A stretch of DNA of 64,000 nucleotides from Roseateles saccharophilus. GTDB taxonomy: Bacteria > Pseudomonadota > Gammaproteobacteria > Burkholderiales > Burkholderiaceae_C. The stretch is from positions 23,939 through 87,938 of the forward strand of contig NZ_SMBU01000024.1 of the NCBI RefSeq assembly GCF_004342485.1, in the 5' to 3' direction. The position numbers were made by a program, and so were the translations under genes. Under the pieces are notes generated by a model. The model searched no databases and had not been told where the DNA came from. It saw only the letters and a program-made list of their open reading frames with translations. This document shows positions 46,533-56,187 of this stretch, in pieces; position 1 is the stretch's first letter; the number at the start of each line of letters is the position of its first letter.

Positions 46533-48752
46533 ATGAATGCCCCGCGCCTCAGCCTCCTGGCTCTCGCTCTCAGCACCGCCCTGTCCGCCCTGGCCCAGGA
46601 GGCCCAGCCCAAGGACCGCAGCCAGCTCGAAACCGTCGTCATCACGGCCGAGCGCCGCGCCGAGAACATCCAGGACGTGCCCAACGCCGTCAGCAAGATC
46701 AGCGGCGACAAGCTCGACGTGCTGGCCTCCGGCGGCCAGGACCTGCGCTTCCTGTCGGGCCGCGTGCCCAGCCTGAACATCGAATCCAGCTTCGGCCGCG
46801 CCTTCCCGCGCTTCTACCTGCGCGGCTACGGCAACACCGACTTCCGCCTCAACGCCTCGCAGCCGGTCAGCGTCATCGTCGACGACGTGATCCAGGAGAA
46901 CCCCATCCTGAAGGGCTTCCCCATCTTCGACACCGCCGCCGTCGAAGTGGTTGCCGGCCCGCAGGGCACGCTGTTCGGCCGCAACACGCCGGCCGGCGTC
47001 GTCAAGTTCGACTCCGTCAAGCCCAGCCACAAGCAGGACGGCTATGCCAGCCTGACGCTGGGCAACTACGGCACCGTCAATATCGAGGGCGCCGCCAACC
47101 TGCCGCTGACGGGCGACTGGGCCGCACGCATCTCCGCGCAGAGCCAGCGCCGCGATGACTGGGTGACCAACACCGCGACGGGAGCTGCCACGCCCAAGAC
47201 CGAGGGCTACCGCGACAGCGCCGTGCGCGCGCAAGTGCTGTTCGAGCCGCACAAGCAGTTCAGCGCGCTTGCCAACCTGCACTTCCGCGACCTGGACGGC
47301 AGCCCGCGCCTGTTCCGCGCCAACGCGATCAAGCGTGGCACCAACGACCTGGCCGACGGCTTCCAGACCGACCAGGTCGCCTTCAACGGCGTCAACCAGC
47401 AGACCCTGAAGCAGGCCGGCGGCAGCCTGCGCCTGAAGTGGTCGCTGCCCGAGCTCAACATCTACTCGATCACCGGCTACGAGCACGTCAAGCCGCTGTC
47501 GCGCGGCGACATCGACGGCGGCGTGCCCGGCCAGGCCGGCGTGCCCTTCCAGTCCGAGACCGGCAGCGGCGTGAACGGCCACCGCCAGCTGACCCAGGAA
47601 GTGCGCCTGGAGTCCAACACCACGGCTCCCCTGAGCTGGCAGGCCGGCGTCTACCTCTTCGACGAGAAGTACACGATCGACAACATCAGCTACAACACGA
47701 CGACCCACATCGACGTCGACCACATCTACACCGACCAGAGCAACAAGGCCTGGGCGGCCTTCGGCTCCATCAACTACGCCGTCAGCAACGAGCTCAAGCT
47801 GCGCGCCGGCCTGCGCTACACCAAGGACAAGAAGGACCTGTCCACCACCCACGTCGGCACCGGCGGCTTCAACACCTCCACCGGCACCTCGGCCAGCACC
47901 AACGACGGCAAGTGGAGCGGCGATCTGTCGGCCACCTACAAGCTCGACGACACCACCAACCTCTACGCCCGCTACGCCAATGGCTTCCGCGCGTCGTCGA
48001 TGCAGAACGCGTCGGCCTTCGCCGGCCAGTCGCAGGCCGGACCGGAAGAGGTCAACTCCTACGAGGTCGGCTTCAAGAGCGAACTGCTCAAGCGCACGCT
48101 GCGCCTGTCGGGCTCGCTGTTCACCTACACCGTCAAGGACCTGCAGCTCACCGCCGTCGGCGGCAGCAGCAACGCCACCCGCCTGCTCAACGCCCAGAAG
48201 GCCACCGGCAACGGCGCCGAGCTGAACCTCGAGGCGCTGATCACGCCCGACTTCCTGGTCACCTTCGGCGGCTCGCTGAACAACACGAAGATCAAGGACG
48301 CCGCGCTGGGCGTGCCGCCGGGCGGCTCGCTCAACACCGCGGCGTTCGGCCAGCCCAAGGTCTACCCGACGGTGCTGAACCCCATCGTCAACGGCAACGC
48401 GATGGTGGACGGCAACCCGCTGCCCAACGCGCCCAAGTACACGGTCAACCTGACCGCCCGCTACAGCATCCCGCTGCCGAGCGGCGACGAGGTCTATGTC
48501 TACACCGACTGGGCCTACCGCTCCAAGGTCAACTTCTTCCTGTACGAGGCCACCGAGTTCACCGGCAAGTCCCTCACCGAAGGCGGCCTGCGCGTGGGCT
48601 ATCTGTGGGGCAACGGCAAGTACGAGGTGGCGGGCTTCGCACGCAACATCACCAACCAGATCCGCGTGACCGGCGCCATCGACTTCAACAACCTGACGGG
48701 CTTCATCAACGACCCGCGCACCTACGGTGTGCAGTTCAAGGCCTTGTTCTGA
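46533..48752 (+). CDS. TonB-dependent outer-membrane receptor
   Basis: 739 residues. A signal peptide ends near ALSALA, followed by the start of the plug (LETVVITAERRAENIQDVP) and a beta-barrel rich in aromatic residues ending ...YGVQFKALF, with Phe last as required by the outer-membrane insertion machinery. The sequence resembles the iron-complex or sugar type without a clear siderophore assignment. A GGAG precedes the ATG. A strong intrinsic terminator follows. Confidence 0.92.
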   Translation: MNAPRLSLLALALSTALSALAQEAQPKDRSQLETVVITAERRAENIQDVPNAVSKISGDKLDVLASGGQDLRFLSGRVPSLNIESSFGRAFPRFYLRGYGNTDFRLNASQPVSVIVDDVIQENPILKGFPIFDTAAVEVVAGPQGTLFGRNTPAGVVKFDSVKPSHKQDGYASLTLGNYGTVNIEGAANLPLTGDWAARISAQSQRRDDWVTNTATGAATPKTEGYRDSAVRAQVLFEPHKQFSALANLHFRDLDGSPRLFRANAIKRGTNDLADGFQTDQVAFNGVNQQTLKQAGGSLRLKWSLPELNIYSITGYEHVKPLSRGDIDGGVPGQAGVPFQSETGSGVNGHRQLTQEVRLESNTTAPLSWQAGVYLFDEKYTIDNISYNTTTHIDVDHIYTDQSNKAWAAFGSINYAVSNELKLRAGLRYTKDKKDLSTTHVGTGGFNTSTGTSASTNDGKWSGDLSATYKLDDTTNLYARYANGFRASSMQNASAFAGQSQAGPEEVNSYEVGFKSELLKRTLRLSGSLFTYTVKDLQLTAVGGSSNATRLLNAQKATGNGAELNLEALITPDFLVTFGGSLNNTKIKDAALGVPPGGSLNTAAFGQPKVYPTVLNPIVNGNAMVDGNPLPNAPKYTVNLTARYSIPLPSGDEVYVYTDWAYRSKVNFFLYEATEFTGKSLTEGGLRVGYLWGNGKYEVAGFARNITNQIRVTGAIDFNNLTGFINDPRTYGVQFKALF

Positions 48753-48773
48753 ACCTCGCTGCCCTGCTCACGG

Positions 48774-48797
48774 ACGCCGCCTTCGGGCGGCGTTTTT
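48774..48797 (+). terminator. intrinsic terminator of the TonB receptor gene
   Basis: A perfect 8-bp stem (ACGCCGCC/GGCGGCGT) with a TTCG tetraloop is followed by TTTTT, 21 bp past the stop. Confidence 0.92.
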
Positions 48798-48807
48798 CAT
48801 GGCCGGA

Positions 48808-49206
48808 TCAGGCCTTGGGCACGCGGTACAGCGCGCAGAGCTTGTTGCCGTCGGGGTCGCGCACATAGGCCAGGTGCATCGCGCCGAGTGCGCTCTCGCG
48901 CAGGCCCGGCGGCTCTTCGATGGACTGGCCGCCGTGGGCCACGGCCACGTCGTGGAAGGTCTTCACCTGCTCGGGCGACTCGCATTTGAAGCCGACCGTC
49001 CCGCCGTTGGCATGGCAGGCCGGCTCGCCGTTGATGGGCTGGCTGATTGCGAAGCTGTTGCCGGCGTGACGATAGAACACGCGCTGATGGCCCTTCGGCC
49101 CCGTGTTGGGAAATCCCGCCGGCGCGCCGAGCACGGCCAGCACTGCGTCGTAGAAGCGCTTGCTGCGCTCGATGTCGTTGCTGCCGACCATCACATGGCT
49201 GAACAT
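48808..49206 (-). CDS. VOC-family protein (glyoxalase-like)
   Basis: 132 residues from MFSHVMVGSNDIERS (49206). The VOC fold opens with FSHVMVGSNDIERSKRFYDAVL and ends DPDGNKLCALYR. Both metal-site positions look occupied (His near the start, Glu in some members replaced here). It is convergent with the TonB receptor gene; the terminator hairpin sits between them. Confidence 0.88.
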   Translation of the reverse strand: MFSHVMVGSNDIERSKRFYDAVLAVLGAPAGFPNTGPKGHQRVFYRHAGNSFAISQPINGEPACHANGGTVGFKCESPEQVKTFHDVAVAHGGQSIEEPPGLRESALGAMHLAYVRDPDGNKLCALYRVPKA

Positions 49207-49299
49207 GCTTGTCTCCTCGGAGGCTGTTGGGAATGCGCTGGATTGTGGGCAATCCCGGCAGGCCGCAGGAGCCACCCGCCAAATCCCCGAGCACAGAGC

Positions 49300-50733
49300 T
49301 CAGGCGCGCAGGCCCAGCCGCATCGACAGCCCCACCGGCCCCATCGACAGCTGCAGATGCTCGCGCGGTGCCTGGCCGTCCGGCGTGTCGACGGCCACGA
49401 GCTCGAAGTTGCGCAGCAGCACGGCACAAGCCAGCTTGATCTCCATCAGCGCCAGATAGCGCCCCGGGCAGATGCGCGGCCCGGCGCCGAAGGGCATGGA
49501 CAGGCGCTTGGCGGCGCCGGCCTGCTTGGCATCGTGCGCCCATCGCTCGGGGTCGAAGGCTGCCGCGTCGTGCAGGTGGCGTTCGCTAACCGCGTCACGC
49601 CGCATCACCGCCATGACGACCATGCCGGCCGGCACGGCCACGTCACCCACGCGCGTGTCGTGCACGGCCTGCGCGAAGTTGAGCGGCCCGACCGGCCGCA
49701 GCCGCATCGTCTCGTGCGCGCAGGCCTCGACGAAGTCCAGCCGCCCCAGTTGCTCCAGGTCGGGCAGGACCGCATCGCCCAGCACGCCATCCACCTCGGC
49801 CCGAGCCCGCGCCAGCATTTGGGGGTGGCGAGACAGCAGCCAGATCATCCAGGCCAAGGTGTTGGCCGTCGTGTCCTCGCCGGCCAGCAGCAGGCCGAGC
49901 ACATTGCCCGCCACCTGTTCGTCGTCGATGCCGCTGGCGGGCGTATCGGCAGCCACCAGCATGGCCTCAAGCAGGTTGCCCGGCTTCTCGCGCAACGCCG
50001 GGTCGGCCGCCAGGCGCGAACGCGCCTTCGCGATGAAGCCCTGCACCGCGACATTGATCTCGGCGACGCTGCGCGTCAGCGCGCGATCCTCGGCCGAGGG
50101 CCACCAGCGCCAGGTCGGCAGCGGCGCGAAGATGCGCTTGAACAGCGTCGGAAAGATGCGGTTCAGATGGCGCTGGATGACGTCCTCGTCGGACTGCAGC
50201 GTGTTCACGTCCTCGCCGAAAGCCAGGCCCGCGACGGCATCCACCGTGAAGCGCATCAGGTCGGCCTGCAGTTCGATGGAACGGCCCGCCCGCGCTGCAG
50301 CCTGCCAGCGGCCGACGAGGCGCCCGGCCACGCGCAGCAGCGCGGGGTAGTAGCGCCTCACATGCACCGGGTCGAAGCCGGCCATGACCATGCGGCGCTG
50401 GCGCTTCCAGGTCTCGCCGTTGACGGCGAACAGACCCGCACCCAGCCCCGCCTCTCGGCCGATGTCCTCCAGCTTCTGCGTGCGCCGGAAGCCCTCGGGC
50501 CGATCACGCAGCACGGCCGCGATCAGTTCATGGTCGCCCACGACGACGATCCGGCGCTTGCCCAGTCTCAGCTTGAACAGCGGCCCGTAGTCCTCGCACC
50601 AGGCCTCCACCTGCTGGTGTACCCGTGTCGAGTCGATCTGCAGCAGATTGCCGAACACCGGCACGCCGCGCGGGCCGGGCAGGTCGTCGAAGTGGCGCAG
50701 CGCTGCGGCGGAAGGGCTGGTGGTGCTGTCCAT
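49300..50733 (-). CDS. cytochrome P450
   Basis: 477 residues. The haem-binding motif is FGAGPRICPGRYLAL with the Cys ligand near residue 420. The I-helix oxygen-binding motif is AGEDTTANT, and the ExxR motif reads HETMRLRP. No membrane anchor, so a soluble bacterial monooxygenase needing ferredoxin-type partners, none of which are nearby. Substrate unknown. Stands between the VOC gene and the FAD-oxidase gene on the same strand with gaps of about 90 and 70 bp. Confidence 0.94.
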   Translation of the reverse strand: MDSTTSPSAAALRHFDDLPGPRGVPVFGNLLQIDSTRVHQQVEAWCEDYGPLFKLRLGKRRIVVVGDHELIAAVLRDRPEGFRRTQKLEDIGREAGLGAGLFAVNGETWKRQRRMVMAGFDPVHVRRYYPALLRVAGRLVGRWQAAARAGRSIELQADLMRFTVDAVAGLAFGEDVNTLQSDEDVIQRHLNRIFPTLFKRIFAPLPTWRWWPSAEDRALTRSVAEINVAVQGFIAKARSRLAADPALREKPGNLLEAMLVAADTPASGIDDEQVAGNVLGLLLAGEDTTANTLAWMIWLLSRHPQMLARARAEVDGVLGDAVLPDLEQLGRLDFVEACAHETMRLRPVGPLNFAQAVHDTRVGDVAVPAGMVVMAVMRRDAVSERHLHDAAAFDPERWAHDAKQAGAAKRLSMPFGAGPRICPGRYLALMEIKLACAVLLRNFELVAVDTPDGQAPREHLQLSMGPVGLSMRLGLRA

Positions 50734-50806
50734 GAACGCAGTCTAGGAAGACCCTTACACCACCGCCTCGTTCAGTTTGATGAGGTCGGTGCACGACGAT
50801 GCGGCT

Positions 50807-52216
50807 TCAGCCCGCGAAGATCTTGCCCGGGTTCAGGATGCCCAGCGGGTCCAGCGCCGCCTTGACCGCTCGCATCACGGCCACCGCTTCCTCGCCGGTC
50901 TCGTCCAGCAGGAAGCCCTGCTTGTGCAGCCCGATGCCATGCTCGCCCGTGCAGGTGCCCTCCAGCGCGATCGCCCGCGCCACCATCTGCGCGCTCAGCC
51001 GCTCGGCAGTCGCCAGCTCCTCGGGCCGGGCCGGGTCCAGCAGATAGGCCATGTGGAAGTTGCCGTCTCCGACATGGCCGACGATGAAGTACGGCAGGCC
51101 CGCGGCCTCGACCTCGTCGATCGACGCATTGATGTTCTCGGCCAGACGCGAGATCGGCACGCAGGTGTCGGTCGTCACCGCGCGGCAGCCGGGGCGCATC
51201 TGCAGGCCGGAGAGATAGGCGTGGTGGCGTGCCGACCACAGGCGCGTGCGCGCCTCGGGCGTGGTGGCCCATTCGAAGGCTTCGCCGCCGTACTCGGCCG
51301 CCACCTCCTGCACCACGGCCGCCTGCTCGGCCACACCGGCCTCGCTGCCATGGAACTCCATCAGCAGCATCGGCTCCTCTTTCAGCCCCAGCCTGTCGTG
51401 CGCGTTGACGGCCTTGATCGCGTTGGTGTCCAGCAGTTCGCAGCGGGCGATGGGCACGCCGATCTGGATGACTTGCATCGCCGTGCGCACCGCGGCGTCG
51501 ATGCTCGGGAAGAAGCAGATGGCCGCCGACACCGCCTCGGGCAGCGGGTGCACCTTGACGGTCAGCTCGGTGATGACGCCCAGCGTGCCCTCGCTGCCGA
51601 TCAAGAGCCTTGTGAGGTCATAGCCCGCGCTGCTCTTCTTCGCGCGCGAGCCCGTGCGCACGATCTCGCCGTTCGCATTGACGAAGCGCAGGCCCAGCAC
51701 GTTCTCGCGCATCGTGCCGTAGCGCACCGCGTTGGTGCCGCTGGCGCGCGTGGCGGCCATGCCGGCCAGGCTCGCGTCGGCGCCCGGGTCGATGGGGAAG
51801 AACAGGCCCTCGTGCTTCAGCGCCTCGTTCAGCGCCTTGCGCGTGACGCCGGGCTGTACGGTGACGGTCAGGTCCTCGGCGGCGATGCGCAGGACCTGGT
51901 TCATGCGCGAAACATCCAGGCTGATGCCGCCGCGCACGGCCAGCAGATGCCCCTCCAGCGACGAACCCGCGCCATAGGGAATGACCGGCACGCGATGGGC
52001 CGCGCACAGCGCGACGACGCGCGCCACCTCGGCCTCGCTCTCGGCGAACACGACGGCCTGAGGCGGCGGCACGTCGAAGACGGATTCGTCGCGACCGTGC
52101 TGCTCGCGCACGGCCATCGCCGTCGAACACCGCCCGCCGAACTCGGCCTGCAACGCAGCCAGCAGCTCCTGCGGCAGCGGCGGCACGACGGCTGCGGGAT
52201 GGGCGGGCGCGTTCAT
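50807..52216 (-). CDS. FAD-linked oxidase, GlcD / D-lactate dehydrogenase type
   Basis: 469 residues. An FAD_binding_4 domain (VIPYGAGSSLEGHLL ... GADASLAGMAATRASG) and the FAD-oxidase C-terminal domain with GHVGDGNFH and the C-terminal GEHGIGLHK are present, the pattern of D-2-hydroxyacid dehydrogenases that pass electrons to the respiratory chain. It lacks the Fe-S half of GlcF. The exact substrate (D-lactate or glycolate) is not resolved by sequence. Confidence 0.92.
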   Translation of the reverse strand: MNAPAHPAAVVPPLPQELLAALQAEFGGRCSTAMAVREQHGRDESVFDVPPPQAVVFAESEAEVARVVALCAAHRVPVIPYGAGSSLEGHLLAVRGGISLDVSRMNQVLRIAAEDLTVTVQPGVTRKALNEALKHEGLFFPIDPGADASLAGMAATRASGTNAVRYGTMRENVLGLRFVNANGEIVRTGSRAKKSSAGYDLTRLLIGSEGTLGVITELTVKVHPLPEAVSAAICFFPSIDAAVRTAMQVIQIGVPIARCELLDTNAIKAVNAHDRLGLKEEPMLLMEFHGSEAGVAEQAAVVQEVAAEYGGEAFEWATTPEARTRLWSARHHAYLSGLQMRPGCRAVTTDTCVPISRLAENINASIDEVEAAGLPYFIVGHVGDGNFHMAYLLDPARPEELATAERLSAQMVARAIALEGTCTGEHGIGLHKQGFLLDETGEEAVAVMRAVKAALDPLGILNPGKIFAG

Positions 52217-52306
52217 CGGCGGGTCTCCTGATGCAGATCAGCCGATTGTGTTGCAGTGCCCGGCCCATAGTGCCAGCATGGATACATCCACACCGGGAGA
52301 CCCCCC

Positions 52307-52540
52307 ATGAACCTGACTTGGCTGCTGCTGATCCTTGCCGTCGTGCTGATCGGGCTCGGCGCCCTTCGCTTCGACATGCTGGTGGCGCGCTGGCGCGAGC
52401 TGATGGGCCAGGCACCGGCCGGGCGCGAGCCACCGCCCGCCGGCCCCCTCGTCGAGCAATTGCCCGAGAACCCCGGTCTCCACCCTCACGCCACGCCGGC
52501 GCGCAAGCCCGGCTACCACCGCAGCGGCAAGCGGCATTGA
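52307..52540 (+). CDS. small single-helix membrane protein
   Basis: 77 residues: one N-terminal helix ([18 protein letters not shown]) followed by a proline-rich, basic tail (ending RSGKRH). No family recognised. It lies 22 bp ahead of the chemotaxis receptor gene on the same strand and may be co-transcribed. A GGGAG-like sequence precedes its ATG. Confidence 0.6.
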   Translation: MNLTWLLLILAVVLIGLGALRFDMLVARWRELMGQAPAGREPPPAGPLVEQLPENPGLHPHATPARKPGYHRSGKRH

Positions 52541-52562
52541 GAACTTCGGCAGGGAGAACGCG

Positions 52563-54500
52563 ATGAGCCTGCTGAACCGCCTGAGCATCCGCCGCAAGCT
52601 GCTGCTGCTGACCTTGCTGGTGCTGGTCGCCATCAGCATTCCCGCCGCCTTCCAGGTGCACCAGGCCCGCGATCTGGCGCAGGCGGCGCAGGGCGAGCTC
52701 GACGGCCTCGCACCGGCACGCCAGCTGGTGCGCCTGACCCAGCTGACCCAGCAGCATCGCGGCCTGTCGGCGGCCATGCTGGGCGGCAATGCCGCCGTGC
52801 AATCCGGCCGCGAGGCCAAGAACACCGAGGTCGCCAGACAGTTCGAACTGCTGGACGGCATGCTCAAGACCGCCGCCGCCAGCGACGCCATGCGCCGGAC
52901 CTGGCAGGACGCCCGCACGCGCTGGGGCAGCCTGTCCGGCCGGGTCGGCGCCAAGGATCTGAAGGCGGCCGAAAGCAGCACCCTGCACGCCGAGCTCATC
53001 GCGGTCTACTTCAGGCTGCTGGACCAGCTCGTCGACCAGTCCGGCCTGATCCTCGACCCCGAGGCCGCCTCCTATTTCCTCGTCAACGCGACGCTGATCC
53101 GGCTGCCGACGGCGACCGAGGCCCTGGGCCAGACACGGGCCCGCGGCGCCGGCTTCCTGGCCGAGGGCCAGATTGGGCCGGAGGGCCGCACGCTGCTGGC
53201 CGGGCTCGTGGCCCAGGCCGGCGACCAGCAGCAGGGCATGAGCACCGCCTTCGACAAAAGCTTCGCCGTCGACGCCGCGCTCAAGTCCCGCCTCGGCGGC
53301 AAGATCGCCGCGCTGCAGGAGCAGGTGGCCGCCGCGCTGAAGCTGACGCGCGAGGAGCTCATCCAGAAGGACGCCCTCAGCTACGCGGCGCCCGACTACA
53401 TCGGCGCCTACACCCGCACCATCGACGCGATGTTCGCCGCCGACGAGGACGCGATGGACGCCCTCGACGGCCTGCTGCGGGAGCGGGTTTCGAGCCTGCG
53501 CATGAGCAGCTGGATCGTGTTCGGCCTGCTCGCTTTCATGCTGCTCGTCGTCTTCCTGTTCGTGCGCAGCATCTCGCGCAGCATCACGCTGCCGCTGCAG
53601 CATGCCGCGGGCCTGGCCCAGCAGATCGCCGCGCGCGACCTCAGCGGCGATGTCGTCGTGCGCGCCCGCGACGAGATCGGCGAGCTCACGCGCGCGCTGC
53701 TGGCCATGCGCGACAGCCTCTGCGGCGTCATCGGCGAGGTGCGCAGCAACGCCGGCGAGGTGGCCCGGGCCGCGCAGGAACTGGCCTCGGGCAACCAGGA
53801 CCTGTCCCAGCGCACCGAGCAGCAGGCCTCGGCTCTCGAAGAAACGGCCAGCTCAATGGAGGAGCTCACGGCCACCGTGCGCAGCAACGCCGACCAGGCC
53901 GGCGACGCCAGCGGCCTGGCCCAGCGCGCCCGCAACGTCGCGATCTCGGGCGGCGAGGCCGTCGAGCAGGTCGTGCGCACGATGGGTGCCATCGAGGCCA
54001 GCAGCCGGCGCATCGAAGAGATCATCGCCGTCATCGACGGCATCGCCTTCCAGACCAACATCCTGGCGCTGAATGCGGCCGTCGAGGCGGCACGGGCCGG
54101 CGAGCAGGGCCGCGGCTTCGCGGTCGTCGCGTCCGAGGTGCGGGCCCTGGCCCAGCGCAGTGCCGAGGCCGCCAAGCAGATCAAGCAGCTCATCGCCGAG
54201 AGCGTCGGCCAGGTCGAGAGCGGTTCCCGCCTCGTGCAGGGCGCGGGCACGACGATGCGCGAGACCGTCGACGCCATCCGCTCGCTGACCGAGCTCGTCG
54301 GCAGCATCAGCCGCGCATCCAGCGAGCAGAGCAGCGGCATCGGCCAGATCGGCGAGGCCGTCTCCCACATGGACCAGCTCACGCAGCAGAACGCGGCCCT
54401 CGTCGAGCAGACCGCCGCCGCCGGCCTGAGCCTGCAGCAGCAGGCCGAGAAGCTGGCCGGCATCGTCAACACCTTCCGCATGCCGGTGGCACGACATTGA
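52563..54500 (+). CDS. methyl-accepting chemotaxis protein
   Basis: 645 residues. Helix 1 (about residues 13-32), a long periplasmic sensor region (about 33-315, helical), helix 2 (about 316-335), HAMP, then the signalling domain with the hairpin tip [20 protein letters not shown]. It ends ...FRMPVARH without a CheR-docking pentapeptide. Ligand unknown. The preceding small membrane gene may share its transcript. Confidence 0.93.
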   Translation: MSLLNRLSIRRKLLLLTLLVLVAISIPAAFQVHQARDLAQAAQGELDGLAPARQLVRLTQLTQQHRGLSAAMLGGNAAVQSGREAKNTEVARQFELLDGMLKTAAASDAMRRTWQDARTRWGSLSGRVGAKDLKAAESSTLHAELIAVYFRLLDQLVDQSGLILDPEAASYFLVNATLIRLPTATEALGQTRARGAGFLAEGQIGPEGRTLLAGLVAQAGDQQQGMSTAFDKSFAVDAALKSRLGGKIAALQEQVAAALKLTREELIQKDALSYAAPDYIGAYTRTIDAMFAADEDAMDALDGLLRERVSSLRMSSWIVFGLLAFMLLVVFLFVRSISRSITLPLQHAAGLAQQIAARDLSGDVVVRARDEIGELTRALLAMRDSLCGVIGEVRSNAGEVARAAQELASGNQDLSQRTEQQASALEETASSMEELTATVRSNADQAGDASGLAQRARNVAISGGEAVEQVVRTMGAIEASSRRIEEIIAVIDGIAFQTNILALNAAVEAARAGEQGRGFAVVASEVRALAQRSAEAAKQIKQLIAESVGQVESGSRLVQGAGTTMRETVDAIRSLTELVGSISRASSEQSSGIGQIGEAVSHMDQLTQQNAALVEQTAAAGLSLQQQAEKLAGIVNTFRMPVARH

Positions 54501-54546
54501 GAATCAGGCAGGATGCGGGTCCGACCAAGTTCCGCACACTGTCACC

Positions 54547-55125
54547 ATGGGCAACAGACTCTCCCAGATCGCCACCCGCACCGGCGACGACGGCACCACC
54601 GGCCTCTCCGACGGTAGCCGCGTGCCCAAGAACCACCTGCGCGTGCAGGCCATGGGCGATGTCGACGAGCTCAACTCCAACCTCGGCCTGCTGCTGGCCG
54701 AGCCCCTGCCCGACGACGTCCGCGAGCTTTTGATCACCATCCAGCACGAGCTCTTCAACCTCGGCGGCGAGCTTTCCTGGCCCGGCGGCCAGCTGCTGAA
54801 GGACGCCGCCGTGCTGCGCCTGGACGAGGCGCTGGAGCACTACAACGCGGCGCTGCCGCGGCTCAAGGAGTTCATCCTGCCCGCGGGCACGCGCAGCGCG
54901 GCCATCGCCCATGTCTGCCGCACCGTGGCCCGCCGCGCAGAGCGCGCCGTCATCACGCTGGCCTCGGCCGAACAGATCCACGCCGCGCCGCGCCAGTACC
55001 TGAACCGCCTGTCCGACCTGCTCTTCGTGCTGGCCCGCGTGCTCAACCGTGCCAACCTCGACGGGCTGGGCGGCGACGACGTCTACTGGCAAAGCGAGAG
55101 GATGAAGCGGCTGGAAGCCGAGTGA
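54547..55125 (+). CDS. cob(I)yrinic acid a,c-diamide adenosyltransferase, PduO type
   Basis: 192 residues. The N-terminal ATP-binding stretch TRTGDDGTTGLSDGSRVPK and C-terminal RRAERAVITLASAEQ ... YLNRLSDLLFVLARVLNR fit the trimeric PduO family, which adenosylates cobalamin. No other cobalamin gene is adjacent. Confidence 0.95.
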   Translation: MGNRLSQIATRTGDDGTTGLSDGSRVPKNHLRVQAMGDVDELNSNLGLLLAEPLPDDVRELLITIQHELFNLGGELSWPGGQLLKDAAVLRLDEALEHYNAALPRLKEFILPAGTRSAAIAHVCRTVARRAERAVITLASAEQIHAAPRQYLNRLSDLLFVLARVLNRANLDGLGGDDVYWQSERMKRLEAE

Positions 55126-55131
55126 GGCGCA

Positions 55132-55428
55132 TCAGCGCCGCTGCCAGATCTTCCAGGCCGCCCAGGCCCAGCGCAGCGCCTGCGTCCAGCGGCCGCGGCG
55201 CTGCTTGCCCGCACCGGCCATGAAAGCCGCGCCCAGCGCGCCGGCCGCCCGCACCCAGGGATCGGCCAGCTGGGCCCGCAGCCACAGCCAGCGCCGGCCC
55301 CACTGGTCGGCCCGCCGGCCCAGGTCGTCCACGGCGATCACGGCCTGGCCGCGCAGCAGCTGCGAGGCCAGCAGCAGGTCGGCCTTGCGCTGGGCGCGCC
55401 GTGCCGGGTCGGTGGGGATGCGCCGCAT
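55132..55428 (-). CDS. YqjK-like protein
   Basis: 98 residues from MRRIPTDPARRAQ (55428); basic and helical with a weakly hydrophobic centre, like YqjK. Its start codon shares one base with the stop of the YqjE-like gene. Third of the DUF883-YqjE-YqjK trio, a set often found together in proteobacteria. Confidence 0.65.
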   Translation of the reverse strand: MRRIPTDPARRAQRKADLLLASQLLRGQAVIAVDDLGRRADQWGRRWLWLRAQLADPWVRAAGALGAAFMAGAGKQRRGRWTQALRWAWAAWKIWQRR

Positions 55429-55811
55429 CAGGGCCCCGGCGGGCGCCGCAGGGCGTCGGCATCCTCGCGCAGCTCGGCGATGCTGGCCTGGAACAGCGTC
55501 GACGGCAGCGCAACCAGGCTTCTGACCTTCCGAACCGCGACAACGGCCGCCACGACCAGCACGAGGGTGGCGCAGCCCAGGGCCAGCAGCCGATGCTCGT
55601 CCCACAGCGCGACGGTGACGAGCAGCACCGCCATCAGCAGGCCGAAGCCTGCCAGCAACGCCGCCAGCACGGCCCACAGCAGCAGGCTGGCGATGCGGTC
55701 CTTCTCCTCCTGGGCCTCAATGGCCAGCAGCTCGAGCCGGATGCGGCTCAGCGCCAGCAGCGAAGCCCCGAGCCGGCGCAGCGGCGCGGAGACGGGTTCC
55801 TCGGTGCTCAA
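55428..55811 (-). CDS. YqjE-like phage-holin superfamily membrane protein
   Basis: 127 residues with two adjacent helices (LLLWAVLAALLAGFGLLMAVLL in two parts and LLALGCATLVLVVAAVVAV), flanked by charged ends, matching YqjE (holin superfamily III by name only; it is not a phage gene). Overlaps both neighbours. Confidence 0.82.
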   Translation of the reverse strand: MSTEEPVSAPLRRLGASLLALSRIRLELLAIEAQEEKDRIASLLLWAVLAALLAGFGLLMAVLLVTVALWDEHRLLALGCATLVLVVAAVVAVRKVRSLVALPSTLFQASIAELREDADALRRPPGP

Positions 55812-56116
55812 CGGCGGCCGATCAACACGCCCAACGCTAGGCCGATCGCCGCGGCGACGCCGATGGCCTGCCAGGGGTTGTCGTGCACATAGTCGTCGGT
55901 AGCCGTGGCGGCTGCCTTGGCGCGCCGCACGGCCTCGTGCTGGGCGTCCAGCAGCCTTTCCTTCGCATCGTCCAGGCGCTCGCGGATGCGCGCGCGCAAG
56001 GCCTTGGCTTCGCCTTCGGCCTGGCTGCCCGTGGCCGTCATCAGCGAATCGATGTCGTCCATGACGGCGCGGAAATCCGCGGCCAGCTTTTCCTTCGCCA
56101 GGGTGGTGTCACTCAT
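55808..56116 (-). CDS. DUF883 (YqjD/ElaB) family membrane-anchored protein
   Basis: 102 residues: a coiled helical N-terminus, then YVHDNPWQAIGVAAAIGLALGVLI, the C-terminal membrane anchor with the DNPW motif that defines the family. YqjD and ElaB tether ribosomes to the inner membrane in stationary-phase E. coli. First gene of the trio. Confidence 0.9.
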   Translation of the reverse strand: MSDTTLAKEKLAADFRAVMDDIDSLMTATGSQAEGEAKALRARIRERLDDAKERLLDAQHEAVRRAKAAATATDDYVHDNPWQAIGVAAAIGLALGVLIGRR

Positions 56117-56187
56117 CGCAAGCTCCTCGGTCGGATGGAATAGAGGCCAAGCCTAGCGCGATTGATCTCACTTCCCTATGACCCGCC

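Noticed and set aside
55428..55811. Prophage holin
   Set aside because: It is the chromosomal YqjE homologue in the conserved Yqj trio, with no phage genes around it.
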